In this document: positions 41,021-50,339 of the stretch, in pieces
How the letters are laid out: each line of letters begins with the position of its first letter
Numbering within the stretch: the first letter of the stretch is position 1
DNA from: a virus
DNA length: 64,000 nt
Virus record (IMG/VR): IMGVR_UViG_3300049215_000227
Span: 39,998 to 103,997 of that record
Strand: one strand, 5' to 3'
The notes under the pieces: model-generated
Seen by the model: the letters and a program-made list of their open reading frames with translations, nothing else
Databases searched by the model: none
Told to the model about the DNA's origin: nothing
Position numbers and translations under genes: made by a program

Positions 41021-43798
41021 TCATTGATGAGGAGCTGCTTGCCTCGTCCTATTGTCTTGACGACTTGGGATCGGTGACCCACCCTGCCTAGAAATCATCT
41101 TGTCAAGAACTGTGTTTAGTTTGTCAACGGCACCGTTGAAGGCATCCGTGTTTATCCCTTTGCCGCCACCTGTTCCAGCAGACCTAGATGCGGCTGTACC
41201 AGCTGATGCTTCGGTTGCAGGTATAGCACTTTCAAGTCCCTTAAACGCAGCTGTTAACTTGTCAACAGCAGAGACTGCGCCACCAAGTTGCTTAGCTGCA
41301 GTTTGCGCTGCTGTACTAAGTTGTACAAAGCCAAGCGTACGTAAGTCATCCATGGATGTTCTAAGTTTATCAGCCTCTGGACCCATACCGCTGATAGCAG
41401 TTCCGGCCTTACCGCGACCTTCTGCACTAGGAGTAGCATAAAGTGACTGAATTGACCTTGCAAACTCTTGACCGCCAGAGAAGCCAGCAAATGAACCGAT
41501 CCTTCCAAGAACCAACTCATCATCCTTGGAGATCTTGCCCGTCTTGATTCTCTCAAGAAGTGCTGCTGAAGCTCCGCCAGTAGCAAACGCCGATCCTTTA
41601 CCTTCGAGGAGCGTCATTGCCTTGGCGTCGATCATCTTGCGAACTACGTCCTCAGCGCTCTTCTCAGAGACGTTGATACCGCGATTCCTCAAGACCTCAG
41701 AGATGTTCCTACCGCCAGTTCCCTGCAGAGAGCGAAGTGTATCTACGTCTAGCTTCTCAGCTAAGATAGATTCCATGCCGCTGACGCCAGTTGTTCTTCT
41801 TAGGCGAGCAGTTGCAACCATACCAGCATAGCTGACATCGGTGTTAGTGGTAATGTCGCGAGTCAACTCTTGAGCGATGCGAGCTCTTTGAACTGCGAAC
41901 TCTTGGTTCTTTCTGTTAGGATCCACGGATCCAGCAAGCATCGCGGCCGTTGCAGCAGTCGTGTCCACGCCCATAGCTGCACCAGCAGTTGACTGAGCCA
42001 TAGCTGCAGTGTTCTCAACTACCGCATTCAATACCTTAGAACCTTCAAGTCCCTTGGAGAAGGCGTTTTCAAGGACACTCTGCAATCCAGCCTGAGGATT
42101 GTTAGCTCCAGCGTTAGCAAGAGTTGCCATGCGCTGCATGTTGTCTTGCATCGTGCCATAACCAGCTCTTTCAAGATTACGAGAAGCAAAGATCTGACTT
42201 TCGTTAAAGGTCGATCCAATGTTGTTTACGCCGAATGCCGCTTGCTGCACGAACTGCTCAGGGCTTAAGCGAGCGTTTCTAATTCTTGCTAAGTTGTCGT
42301 CAGAGAGGTTGCGCTGTAAGAAGCTCTCACCGTTGGTGCCCATCTGGTTAGCGACTCCGCCAAGTCCAACAGCGTAATCTCTAAAACCTTGGAGCTGCTC
42401 AGCGCCTATAGCCTGAACTGCTTGAGCTACCTGCAAGCGAGCCATGCGACCGGCTATATCTGCTTGACGACCGCTAACGCCTCTTGCTATGTCAAATCCG
42501 CCGACTGCCGTATTAGCGATGCCGCCAGCAATGTCGCCAGTTCCAGCCAATCCACCGGTTGCATACGCTTCAATTCCGCCCGCAATACCTTGAGCGGCAG
42601 AAGCAGCAGTATTGGCACCAACAGCGATGTTGGCTGCAGTTTTAAGTTCTCCACCAAAGTCCTCAGCAGCTGCAAACTGCGGCAGCATCATCAAGGATGC
42701 TATGTCTCCGCCAGCTGCTCTCTTGTACGTCTGGTACATCTGATTTTGGAAATCAGCGTATCCAGTGAGGTTTTGCATCTGCGTTAGGCGTTGGTTGACG
42801 CCGATCTGCATAGCAGCGCCACCGATAGCGTTAAAGCCTTGCTGCGCGATTCCTAACCAGTTAGGACCACGTCCGCCTCCGCCACCAGCGGATGCGATAG
42901 CGTCTTGTGTCTTGGTGAGATTCTCGGCAGTCTTCTCGGCCTTCTTCTGAAGGTCGTCTAGATTGGTTGCGCCGTTTCTAGCAGCTTCCTCAAGCTCTTT
43001 AAAAGCTTCAGCTAGTTTTTTAGCTTGTCTTACTTCAAGTTCCTTAAGTTGATCAACGCTTAAACCTGCTAAGCGACCTCCACCCTTGGGACCTTCGGCA
43101 GCAGAGATGATTCCAACTGCCTCTTGCTGCTTAGCAAAAACTCTATCCATCCTGGACTCAGGGTCAAGTCCAGCGGCACGTTGAGCTCTCATTGCAACGT
43201 TGATAGGAGCTAATTCTTTGAGCTTCTGCTGCAGCTCTCTGTCAGCGCCTTGGATCACTGCCATCGACTGAGGGTTGAGACCTCTCTTCGTAAAGAGAGA
43301 TTCGGCAGCCGTTTGGGCTGTTCCTCTTAGCGCTCCAATATCTTGCTTGAGTGCTGCGGCGCGAGCATACAGCGCAGTGTAGTCAGTAGACGCGTACATC
43401 GACGACGCCTGCTGAATGCCAGCTTGCTCAGTTAAAGTTGTAAGTCCCCTGTTTACTGCGCGCTCGCTGAAGGATCGACCGATCTCGTTGACGGCTTGCT
43501 GAGTGATGCGCTCAAGACGAGCTTCAGCGCCGATGCGGATACGCGGCTCAGTGCGAGATAGGGTGTTGACGTCTCGCTTGTAGAATTCTCTGACAGGCTC
43601 ATAGGCGCGCTGCTCTTCGGTCATCTGCTCGAAGAGGTTCACACCCTTCCTAGCGATCTTAGCTCTGCGTCTAAGTTCACGTTCCTCGGCGGGAACGGTA
43701 TATGCAGCCCTACCGATCTCCTCAATTCTTGAGGATAGGCTCTCGCCAACTTCGTTCTGATTGTTGGCGTTGTCGCTCTCGTTAGGTCTTTTAGCCAT
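41021..43798 (-). CDS. Tail tape measure protein
   Basis: 925 residues, Ala/Gly/Gln-rich and largely helical, placed after the overlapping chaperone-like pair and before the hub. Long charged coiled-coil stretches occur at 20-120 and 220-300. A Gly/Ala-rich hydrophobic region around 310-450 could be membrane-active. If the usual scale of about 0.15 nm per residue applies, it would imply a tail near 140 nm. Confidence 0.85.
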   Translation of the reverse strand: MAKRPNESDNANNQNEVGESLSSRIEEIGRAAYTVPAEERELRRRAKIARKGVNLFEQMTEEQRAYEPVREFYKRDVNTLSRTEPRIRIGAEARLERITQQAVNEIGRSFSERAVNRGLTTLTEQAGIQQASSMYASTDYTALYARAAALKQDIGALRGTAQTAAESLFTKRGLNPQSMAVIQGADRELQQKLKELAPINVAMRAQRAAGLDPESRMDRVFAKQQEAVGIISAAEGPKGGGRLAGLSVDQLKELEVRQAKKLAEAFKELEEAARNGATNLDDLQKKAEKTAENLTKTQDAIASAGGGGGRGPNWLGIAQQGFNAIGGAAMQIGVNQRLTQMQNLTGYADFQNQMYQTYKRAAGGDIASLMMLPQFAAAEDFGGELKTAANIAVGANTAASAAQGIAGGIEAYATGGLAGTGDIAGGIANTAVGGFDIARGVSGRQADIAGRMARLQVAQAVQAIGAEQLQGFRDYAVGLGGVANQMGTNGESFLQRNLSDDNLARIRNARLSPEQFVQQAAFGVNNIGSTFNESQIFASRNLERAGYGTMQDNMQRMATLANAGANNPQAGLQSVLENAFSKGLEGSKVLNAVVENTAAMAQSTAGAAMGVDTTAATAAMLAGSVDPNRKNQEFAVQRARIAQELTRDITTNTDVSYAGMVATARLRRTTGVSGMESILAEKLDVDTLRSLQGTGGRNISEVLRNRGINVSEKSAEDVVRKMIDAKAMTLLEGKGSAFATGGASAALLERIKTGKISKDDELVLGRIGSFAGFSGGQEFARSIQSLYATPSAEGRGKAGTAISGMGPEADKLRTSMDDLRTLGFVQLSTAAQTAAKQLGGAVSAVDKLTAAFKGLESAIPATEASAGTAASRSAGTGGGKGINTDAFNGAVDKLNTVLDKMISRQGGSPIPSRQDNRTRQAAPHQ

Positions 43799-43804
43799 AT
43801 AGGC

Positions 43805-44092
43805 TTATTTTAACCTAAAAAGCTTAAAGACAGTGGGCCCTTTGTAGGTTGGTGGCGTGATAAGAGTATCTACGTCGCTTACGCGCTCGACTTCGTAGAT
43901 TCCGTTGACAATAACCTTAGTGCCGTATGGAGGAGCCATTTGGCCCATCAGTTGAGCCCTAACGTTGTTTACTGGGCTCTGCAGGTCTGCTCCAAAGACG
44001 TCCACGATGCGACCGTTAGCATCCGCTCTAACCTTGATCTTGTAGTTGTTAGAGAATCGGTACTTTGAGTAGGGGTTATTATTTGTCGTCAA
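43805..44092 (-). CDS. Small tail protein
   Basis: A 95-residue beta-rich protein (K-I-K-V-R-A-D-A-N-G-R-I-V-D-V, later V-I-V-N-G-I-Y-E-V-E-R-V). It lies between the chaperone-like pair and tape measure; overlaps the former by 14 nt. A structural or assembly role is inferred from location only. Confidence 0.7.
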   Translation of the reverse strand: MTTNNNPYSKYRFSNNYKIKVRADANGRIVDVFGADLQSPVNNVRAQLMGQMAPPYGTKVIVNGIYEVERVSDVDTLITPPTYKGPTVFKLFRLK

Positions 44093-44588
44093 ACTTTAAC
44101 TCCACATCCTCGCCGAAGGTATCGCCAAACTGCTCCTTAGCGATGCGCATCTGCTCTTCCATCCACTTGACGTTCTCAGGATCTTTTGTTGGGTCGACCT
44201 TCTTAGCTGCTTCTTCAGCTGCCGCCTTAGCCTTCATCTGGGCAAGCTCTTCTTGCTCCATCTTCTCGGCCCAGTCAAGGTCAGCCTTCTCTTTAGCAAC
44301 CTCTTGGTCGATCTCGCCCTGCTTCTGACGCTCTTCTTCTGCAGCTCTACGCTCAATGCGATCGTAGAACTCGTACAGCAGGTCCTCGAGTGTATATTCC
44401 TGCAGAAGCGGATCCTTCAAGGGTCTGTTATACAGACGGGACCACCAGCTTCTCAAGAAGAGTTCGAGCTGCTTCTCGTCGGAGAGCTCAGCGCGAGCGT
44501 TCTTAGCCGCAATCTGTCTTATTGATTCTGCGATTGAGAGTCCGTCGACTCCGCCGGTGTTGCCAGCTTCTTCACGCTCTGACGCCAT
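44079..44588 (-). CDS. Second tail assembly chaperone-like protein
   Basis: 169 residues, strongly helical and acidic, with a long Glu/Lys/Gln coiled coil at about 75-140. Its first 70 nt overlap the upstream gene in the -1 frame, the arrangement of G/GT tail assembly chaperones. It also has its own start with GAGGA upstream. No perfect slippery heptamer is visible, so independent initiation is as likely as frameshifting. Confidence 0.7.
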   Translation of the reverse strand: MASEREEAGNTGGVDGLSIAESIRQIAAKNARAELSDEKQLELFLRSWWSRLYNRPLKDPLLQEYTLEDLLYEFYDRIERRAAEEERQKQGEIDQEVAKEKADLDWAEKMEQEELAQMKAKAAAEEAAKKVDPTKDPENVKWMEEQMRIAKEQFGDTFGEDVELKFDDK

Positions 44589-44911
44589 TCGTCCTCTGCC
44601 TTCAAAACTTTGTCGTATAGGGCAACAAGAACGTTCTCATCCTTGATGGAGGATCCGCCATTGCTTTGCTTCCACCACTCAGGACCTTCTACGATCTTAT
44701 GTCTGAGATTGGAGAAGATGATGGCGTAGCCAAGTAATTCTTCGGTTGGATTCGTGTAGCTGCCTAGCAAGCGACTCTTTTCGAGCTCCATGGAGTGCTT
44801 CTGACCCATCGTCAAGATGCAGCGAACAGTAAACTGTCCGTCGTAGTGCTTGAATGTCGTGTCGCCGACCACATCAATCTCAAATGTTGCTTCGTTTTTT
44901 GGTAGCTCCAT
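44519..44911 (-). CDS. Tail assembly chaperone-like protein
   Basis: 130 residues, beta-rich N-terminus and helical C-terminus, like gpG-type chaperones that coat the tape measure during tail assembly. It lies between tube-like and tape measure genes and overlaps the following helical gene. A TATAAT (44929-44934) and AAGGAAG ribosome site precede it. Confidence 0.7.
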   Translation of the reverse strand: MELPKNEATFEIDVVGDTTFKHYDGQFTVRCILTMGQKHSMELEKSRLLGSYTNPTEELLGYAIIFSNLRHKIVEGPEWWKQSNGGSSIKDENVLVALYDKVLKAEDEWRQSVKKLATPAESTDSQSQNQ

Positions 44912-44928
44912 AAACTTCCTTTTTACCG

Positions 44929-44934
44929 ATTATA
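44929..44934 (-). promoter_or_regulatory. -10 box upstream of the chaperone-like pair
   Basis: TATAAT 17 nt before the ATG at 44911, with AAGGAAG between; a conventional promoter inside the tail operon. Confidence 0.45.
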
Positions 44935-44940
44935 CTCAGC

Positions 44941-45585
44941 TTAGAAGAGTGATGGTGTCTTTATGACGTTCTGTAGACCGGAACCTAAGCTTGGAACCTG
45001 GAGAGGCGGAGCCGCTGGGTTCGTGTTTACTGGGTTAGTTGCTTGCTGCAAGGTATTTTCATAGTTAGTCATCGGAGCTGGAGTCTTCTCGTCCAAGAAG
45101 CCGATAGCTCTCCATCTAAGCGTTACGTTAGCAAGCGAGTCTGTTTTAAGTTCTTCAGAGCGAGTAATAATGACAGCTTTGTCAGTAGCAAAGACAATCT
45201 CATTGTTAGCAGAGTCTCTAACTTCAATGCTGATGTAAGGCGCAAACAAGAAGCTCAATACGTGAGGTTGCCACTGAAGCGTGGTCGCGCTGATGCCTGG
45301 GATGTGCATCGCGGAGATGGTTCCATCAACCGTGATTCTTTGAGGAGCTAGCTCCTTAGGAAGATAGTCATCGATGGTTTGAATCTCAGCGAACTGCGTG
45401 TTGATATTCCACGAGATGCCGAAGGCAAAGCCAACGAGCTTCCCGTTGATCTTGAGAGTGATGCGAGGACCACTAAGAAACTTAGCGTTTGGACGAAGCG
45501 AGAAGATGCCAGCAGCGTTGCCAGCAACGTTGTTGACTAGATTCTCTGCAAAGCCTGGTGAATTATCAAAGCCTGTGCCAGCCAT
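44941..45585 (-). CDS. Third tube-like tail protein
   Basis: 214 residues. The central part (I-T-L-K-I-N-G-K-L-V-G-F-A-F-G-I-S-W-N-I, then R-I-T-V-D-G-T-I-S-A-M) follows the strand order of the two tube-like proteins encoded upstream, with an added Ala/Asn-rich N-terminus and Pro-rich tail. It could form the distal tube ring or a baseplate-tube junction. Start overlaps the upstream stop (TAATG). Confidence 0.7.
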   Translation of the reverse strand: MAGTGFDNSPGFAENLVNNVAGNAAGIFSLRPNAKFLSGPRITLKINGKLVGFAFGISWNINTQFAEIQTIDDYLPKELAPQRITVDGTISAMHIPGISATTLQWQPHVLSFLFAPYISIEVRDSANNEIVFATDKAVIITRSEELKTDSLANVTLRWRAIGFLDEKTPAPMTNYENTLQQATNPVNTNPAAPPLQVPSLGSGLQNVIKTPSLF

Positions 45586-46193
45586 TAGCTATTCTGTTGT
45601 CCTGTCCCGGAAGGTCTTGCCTGATACGCGTCTCCGTCCACGTACAGAGCGACAAACTCAAATCTATCCATTCCTGGAGATTTCTTGTTGACGCTGAAGT
45701 CGGCTCTCGTGATTCGTGCCGATCTAACTTTTATAACGCCCAGCGGATCACCATTTGGGTTGTGCTGATAAACTTCTATGTCGAAGGTTGTGCCCTGAGA
45801 ATAGGTGCTAGGATCAAGGGCCTCGTTAGCTCTACCGTCAGATCCGCCGGCAAAAGGGTTACCCAACGTAGAGGGTAGATTGGAGAGCACTCCACCGCCC
45901 CACACAGAGCCCCAGTTACCGACTCCGTTACCTGCGTCGTTCAAGGCAACTCCGTTGGGAGAACCTTGGATGTTGGCTTCCGCGTTGTGAACGTACCTGA
46001 TGATCGAGAAACCGCCGCTTACGTTATAGGAGAGAGGCTCAACTGAAACGCCTTCATACATTCCTAAGACCTTAGGAGTCTGGTGAAGAATTTGAACAGA
46101 GCAAGTGAAGTCCGTGCAGAAGGCAAGGGTCTTGCCGTTCAGCTTCAACTTCGCATTTGCTCCTGTTATGAAGAAGGGTTTAACGCCTGACAT
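45585..46193 (-). CDS. Second tube-like tail protein
   Basis: 202 residues. F-[IV]-T-G-A-N-A-K at the start, a later Y-E-[AG]-V-S-x-E-P, then Y-[NS]-V-S-G-x-[FL]-S match the main tube protein. A Gly/Asn-rich insertion replaces the middle loop. Probably a tube-end or initiator paralogue. TATAAT lies 8 nt before the ATG and there is only a weak ribosome site. Confidence 0.78.
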   Translation of the reverse strand: MSGVKPFFITGANAKLKLNGKTLAFCTDFTCSVQILHQTPKVLGMYEGVSVEPLSYNVSGGFSIIRYVHNAEANIQGSPNGVALNDAGNGVGNWGSVWGGGVLSNLPSTLGNPFAGGSDGRANEALDPSTYSQGTTFDIEVYQHNPNGDPLGVIKVRSARITRADFSVNKKSPGMDRFEFVALYVDGDAYQARPSGTGQQNS

Positions 46194-46201
46194 ACTCTTA
46201 A

Positions 46202-46207
46202 ATTATA
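46202..46207 (-). promoter_or_regulatory. -10 box 8 nt before the second tube-like gene
   Basis: TATAAT, 8 nt ending AAGAGT, then ATG. The same AAGAGT-ATG context occurs at the 53497 gene. Confidence 0.45.
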
Positions 46208-46237
46208 AGTCTTAGAGGGTTAACTCAGGGGAAATAA

Positions 46238-46263
46238 AAAAGGCAGCCTTTCAGCCGCCTTTT
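46238..46263 (-). terminator. Intrinsic terminator after the tube gene
   Basis: On the minus strand AAAGGCGGC and GCTGCCTTT form a 9-bp stem (one G-U) with a 6-nt loop, followed by a T-rich tract (TTTTTTATTT when extended from the stem). It would cut down transcription from the abundant tube message into later tail genes. Confidence 0.8.
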
Positions 46264-46291
46264 CTATTGACTTAACTAGAACTTACTGCCA

Positions 46292-46867
46292 TTAGCTGAG
46301 ATCGACGTCTCCAGAAGTACCAGCCTGGAAGCTGTCGTCGTAAGCCAAGATGCCTACGAAGCTAAGACGGTCAACCAAGATGCCGCGCTTGTTGATGCCC
46401 GCAGTCTTGCGGTTGAAGCGGCAGTCGGTGATCGTGATGACTGCGCCACTGGTAGGAGCGCCAGTGTTCGTCTCAGCAGGAGACGTAGTGGCTGGATTAC
46501 CAGAAGCAATCTTTTGATAGACGTTCAAGTCCCAAGTTTGAGAGGTCAGCATGCGAGATGGGTTGATCTCGTCAGCGCCGTTACCACCAGTCTTGTAGTT
46601 TACGTTTCCGAGACCGTTACCGTTAGCTGCAGCTCCTGCCATGTTGTTGGCGTTAGCGATGCCGGTGTAGCGAACAACTGAGAGCTCACCGCTCACAGAG
46701 TAGTTCACTGGCTCGTTTGACACTGCTTCGTAGCGACCCATCGTTTCGATCGGTACTGTGTCAACCACTACTTGATAAGAGACGTCAGAGGCGTATGCGA
46801 ACGTAACACCACCTGCGGTGATCTTAGCGTTTGCGCCTGTGACAAATGAAGGGACCTTGCCTGCCAT
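46292..46867 (-). CDS. Tail tube protein
   Basis: 191 residues, beta-rich, directly after the sheath gene, the standard order for contractile tails. The sequence starts F-V-T-G-A-N-A-K-I-T and carries Y-S-V-S-G-E-L-S-V-V-R-Y. Length fits tube proteins of 140-200 residues. Its own leader (46868-46960), a following strong terminator and a preceding one suggest separately controlled, abundant expression. Confidence 0.85.
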   Translation of the reverse strand: MAGKVPSFVTGANAKITAGGVTFAYASDVSYQVVVDTVPIETMGRYEAVSNEPVNYSVSGELSVVRYTGIANANNMAGAAANGNGLGNVNYKTGGNGADEINPSRMLTSQTWDLNVYQKIASGNPATTSPAETNTGAPTSGAVITITDCRFNRKTAGINKRGILVDRLSFVGILAYDDSFQAGTSGDVDLS

Positions 46868-46961
46868 ATACTATCCTTTGCCAGTTCGGTTCTGGCTTAC
46901 CTAGAATTTAACCCCACAACATTGTGGATTACTTATAGGATACCATAGTTGAGGTTAAGCA

Positions 46962-46993
46962 AAGGGCCCAGTAGGTTTCCCCACTGAGCCCTT
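46962..46993 (-). terminator. Terminator after the sheath gene
   Basis: Stem of GGGCTCAGT with ACTGGGCCC on the minus strand (one wobble), 10-nt loop, extended by AA/TT and followed by a short T-rich tract. It separates sheath and tube transcripts. Confidence 0.65.
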
Positions 46994-47029
46994 GCACTAT
47001 AGCGTCGAAACGATATAGGGAGCGACTTA

Positions 47030-49234
47030 TTAAGCCGTCGATGAAGCCCTTTGAAGGGTGATCGTTGCGAGAACGAAGTCGATACCTTCGACAAGCTTCA
47101 CTACAACAGAGATGTTGATCGTGTTGCCGACAATCTGAACAACGAGCTGCTTGTAGCCGTTAGGAGCGTCACTGGTCGAAACCGTGATGCCCTGAGCCAA
47201 GTAGCTGGTCAAGATAGCGTCGCAAGTAGACTTAACTTCAGCCGCAGAGACCGTGTTCTTCACGCCAACGTAGATGTTCTCAAGTTGGTTACGGAAGTCG
47301 AACGCCAACACGTCGGCAGCGTACATGACAGAGCCGCGGTTGAATACCCAGTTAGCATCCTGACCGTAGGTCGTGTTGTCGACAACCAAGCGGAAGCCAC
47401 CAGTTTGAGGATGCTCCCAGAAGGTGATGCCGTTCTGGATAGCGTCGTCATACTGAGAGTTAGGCTGGAAGTCAGTGATGATCTGCGCGTCTGGCGTAGA
47501 CATAGGCTGAGCCGTCTGACGAATGCCTGACATGTTGAAGTACTTGTGGGTCATTGGCAAACCGACTGGCGAACCGCCGCGAGCGCCAGCGAGCAAGCAA
47601 GCGCCTGCCCAAGGCTGGAACCACTGAACGGCGCCCTGCGAGTTAACCTGGCGAATGTCCTGGATAACAAGCTGGATACGAGCATCAGCGAGGTTCTGAG
47701 ACTCGATCTTGCAGTTCACGTACGTGTCCTTGAGGGACAAGTAACCTTGACGTTCAGAGCGAGCCTTAGTCGTAGCCATCAAGCTCAAGTGAGTCTTAAC
47801 AGCCTGATGAATACCAAGGATCGTGTAGTTCGAGGTTGGATCAGTCAATCCATCGTTAATGTCAGCAGAAGCGTCTCTCGAGAAGAGAGGAATCACTGAG
47901 TTCACGCGAACGTTCTGGAACGCTGCGAGAGCGTTAACTACAGCAGCCGTAGAAGTTCCACCGAGCAATCCACCGGTTAGGTAAGTAACCGCAGAACCAT
48001 CAGGAAGACCAACATCAGACTGAGCGCTCATTGCGACGTTAACAGAGTTAGCGAAGAAGTTAGCAACATCAGCTGCATCCTTCTTGATGCGAGCAGGTTG
48101 ACTTCCGCCAGAGCCAGCAGCACCAACGTTCGAAACCTCGTCAAGAACACTTGGAGAGAGCTGTCCGAAGAGAGCCGACTGAACAGTGCAGCTCCAGTTT
48201 CCACCGGTGCTGTTGTTGATGAAGGTAGCAAGAGCGCTAATCGTTGGGAAGTTAGCCAACGTGATTGCGTACTCAGTTGCTGCGTTGTTGATGAGCGTCA
48301 TCTGCGTGCTGTTGATGTTAACTTTAGGAGCAACGCCGCCGTTACGACCGATGCTGATAACTACGTTTCCGCCAACGGTCGACGACTCTTGAAGAGAAGT
48401 ACCGTTGTTCTTCATCGTGATTACCGCCATATCTTCCGTCGAAGATACGTACAGTGCAGCAGGGATGTTTACGTAAGCAAGCAGCGAGCCGCTAACAAGT
48501 TGGAAATCCATTCCCCAGCCATTACGCTGTGGGTTGGTTCCAAGAGATTGAAGTGCGGTGAGCGTTGCAGCAGTATCTGCAGCACCAGCAACAGTGAAGC
48601 TGATTCCAGAAGGAAGACCGCCAGACCAGTTGCCACCGGCATTCAACGCGCTTTGAAGGGTGGCGCGGCTTACAACCGTGTTAGGAACTGTGAAGGTGTT
48701 GTCTGCAGCAGGATCTCCGCCGTTAAGACGAAGAACCATCGTCTTGCCCTGAATTGCCACGTTAGTGGTATCAAATCCAGCGGACGAAGTAACTTCGGCT
48801 GGAGTTGCAGGAACAAGAACGTTTTGATACGTGATTTGGTTTCCGCTTTGACCCCAAACAAGCGAAGTTAGCGTTCCATAGCTATTTGCTAAGGCGAGAG
48901 AAGCTTTAGCAGATGCGTTCGTCTTGTAAATGTAGACGCTCTGAGCTCCGCCAGGGATTGCGCCGTCAGCGCCTGGTGCAAACAAGAAGTTGCAAGCGTC
49001 AACGATCGGACCGCTGCCGTAGATGCTGCGGATCTGAGGAAGTTGATCGGGCGAGAAGACGTTGTTGGAAATATCTGGAATCTGCGAACCAGGAGGTCCA
49101 GCAGTTGCTTCGCCGAAAATTGCTACGAGACCAGTTGGTCCTACTGGGAAACCGCCACCGAGATCGATGAGCTCCTCAGAGTAAGCACCTGGCTTGTAGA
49201 TTGTGGCTCCATTGAATTGTACGTTGATTGCCAT
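47030..49234 (-). CDS. Tail sheath protein
   Basis: 734 residues, the contractile sheath subunit. The N-terminus (Y-K-P-G-A-Y-S-E-E-L-I-D-L-G-G-G, then G-P-T-G-L-V-A-I-F-G-E-A) and the C-terminal domain (W-V-F-N-R-G-S-V-M-Y-A-A-D, then V-V-V-K-L-V-E-G-I-D-F-V) match sheath families. The middle contains extra beta-rich protrusion domains. It is preceded by TATAAT (49268-49273) and AGGAGA, and followed by a terminator and the tube gene. Confidence 0.92.
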   Translation of the reverse strand: MAINVQFNGATIYKPGAYSEELIDLGGGFPVGPTGLVAIFGEATAGPPGSQIPDISNNVFSPDQLPQIRSIYGSGPIVDACNFLFAPGADGAIPGGAQSVYIYKTNASAKASLALANSYGTLTSLVWGQSGNQITYQNVLVPATPAEVTSSAGFDTTNVAIQGKTMVLRLNGGDPAADNTFTVPNTVVSRATLQSALNAGGNWSGGLPSGISFTVAGAADTAATLTALQSLGTNPQRNGWGMDFQLVSGSLLAYVNIPAALYVSSTEDMAVITMKNNGTSLQESSTVGGNVVISIGRNGGVAPKVNINSTQMTLINNAATEYAITLANFPTISALATFINNSTGGNWSCTVQSALFGQLSPSVLDEVSNVGAAGSGGSQPARIKKDAADVANFFANSVNVAMSAQSDVGLPDGSAVTYLTGGLLGGTSTAAVVNALAAFQNVRVNSVIPLFSRDASADINDGLTDPTSNYTILGIHQAVKTHLSLMATTKARSERQGYLSLKDTYVNCKIESQNLADARIQLVIQDIRQVNSQGAVQWFQPWAGACLLAGARGGSPVGLPMTHKYFNMSGIRQTAQPMSTPDAQIITDFQPNSQYDDAIQNGITFWEHPQTGGFRLVVDNTTYGQDANWVFNRGSVMYAADVLAFDFRNQLENIYVGVKNTVSAAEVKSTCDAILTSYLAQGITVSTSDAPNGYKQLVVQIVGNTINISVVVKLVEGIDFVLATITLQRASSTA

Positions 49235-49267
49235 GGCAAATCTCCTAAGTCAGTTAAGTCAAACCTA

Positions 49268-49273
49268 ATTATA
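49268..49273 (-). promoter_or_regulatory. -10 box upstream of the sheath gene
   Basis: TATAAT about 34 nt before the ATG at 49234; the leader contains AGGAGA. A conventional late promoter is likely. Confidence 0.5.
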
Positions 49274-49294
49274 ACATGACGCTGTAGTTAACGG

Positions 49295-49528
49295 TTACGA
49301 TAACAGGCCATACTCTCTAATAGCAAGATTGTAGGTTTGCATCGTCTCTTGCGAAGACAATCCTCTTGCTTTGAAGTCAGCCCAAATAACGTCTTTGGTG
49401 TGCTGTTTAGGAATCTTCTTCTCGTTAAGAGCCCACCAAGCATCAAAGTCTAGCTTTGGAGCCTGTGATGGTTCTGGCGCGATGATTGGTGCCGCAGACA
49501 CCACTGATTCTTTTGCTTTCTTAGCCAT
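49295..49528 (-). CDS. Hypothetical protein upstream of sheath
   Basis: 77 residues with an Ala/Pro-rich start and a helical C-terminus (A-W-W-A-L-N-E-K-K-I-P-K). A ribosome site AGGAGT precedes the ATG. No family recognised. Confidence 0.65.
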   Translation of the reverse strand: MAKKAKESVVSAAPIIAPEPSQAPKLDFDAWWALNEKKIPKQHTKDVIWADFKARGLSSQETMQTYNLAIREYGLLS

Positions 49529-49565
49529 ATGTCACTCCTTACTCAATATTAACGCACTTAAGCGG

Positions 49566-50339
49566 TTAAATGTCATCCTCGTCAATGTCCACGACAGGGG
49601 GATCAATGAAGGTCTCGTACTCATCGTCGTCCCCAATCTGCTGCTGAACTATGCCCTTGTTAGCATGCCTATCAACCTTGTGATGAGGCACGTCTAGACT
49701 AGTGGCGATATCGATCGAGCGAGGCTGCCCAATCTTAGCATCAGTATTAACGCACTCAAACTCCTTAAGGGGATCTGCATCCCAGAAGTTTTGAGTCGTG
49801 CATCTGAACCTAATCCACCTAGTCCAAACGTTGTTGGCCATCTTCTCAGCGTCCTTACTGTAGTCAGAGGCGCTGTAAGTGTGTAACCTAAGTCCAAGCT
49901 TCTCAGCTAGCGGCTTGTACTTGAACAGGATGTAAGAGGTTATGTAGTACATCCATAGGACGTGGTCACCGCCCCTAGGAGCGTGAATGCCGATGTCGAC
50001 CATAACCGTGAAAGCGGCCGTGCCACCTTCAGAGTCGTAACCTACTGCACCTAAGTCATCCATAGCTGCCTTAGACTCATCTTCGGTCTCATTGGCTAGG
50101 TGAACGCTGATGCACGGAATCTTCTGGGCGTTGAAGGACCAAGCTTGGATGACAGGAATCTTGGTGGTGCTGAACCACTGCCAGATCTGCTCTCTATACT
50201 CCTCGCCGTAGTCTTCATCTAAGCCCTCTTCAACGAAGGTTAGGAACAGGTCGTCAAAAGCTTCTCTGTCAGCTCTCAATCTCTTGATGCCAACGTCTAG
50301 TACTTTTCTAACTACAATCTCAGGCATTACGAAAGGCAT
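49566..50339 (-). CDS. Neck/tail-completion-type structural protein
   Basis: 257 residues, mixed alpha/beta with an acidic C-terminus. The location between the Nudix-containing protein cluster and the sheath is where tail terminator and neck proteins lie. Start overlaps the upstream stop. No specific family recognised. Confidence 0.65.
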   Translation of the reverse strand: MPFVMPEIVVRKVLDVGIKRLRADREAFDDLFLTFVEEGLDEDYGEEYREQIWQWFSTTKIPVIQAWSFNAQKIPCISVHLANETEDESKAAMDDLGAVGYDSEGGTAAFTVMVDIGIHAPRGGDHVLWMYYITSYILFKYKPLAEKLGLRLHTYSASDYSKDAEKMANNVWTRWIRFRCTTQNFWDADPLKEFECVNTDAKIGQPRSIDIATSLDVPHHKVDRHANKGIVQQQIGDDDEYETFIDPPVVDIDEDDI

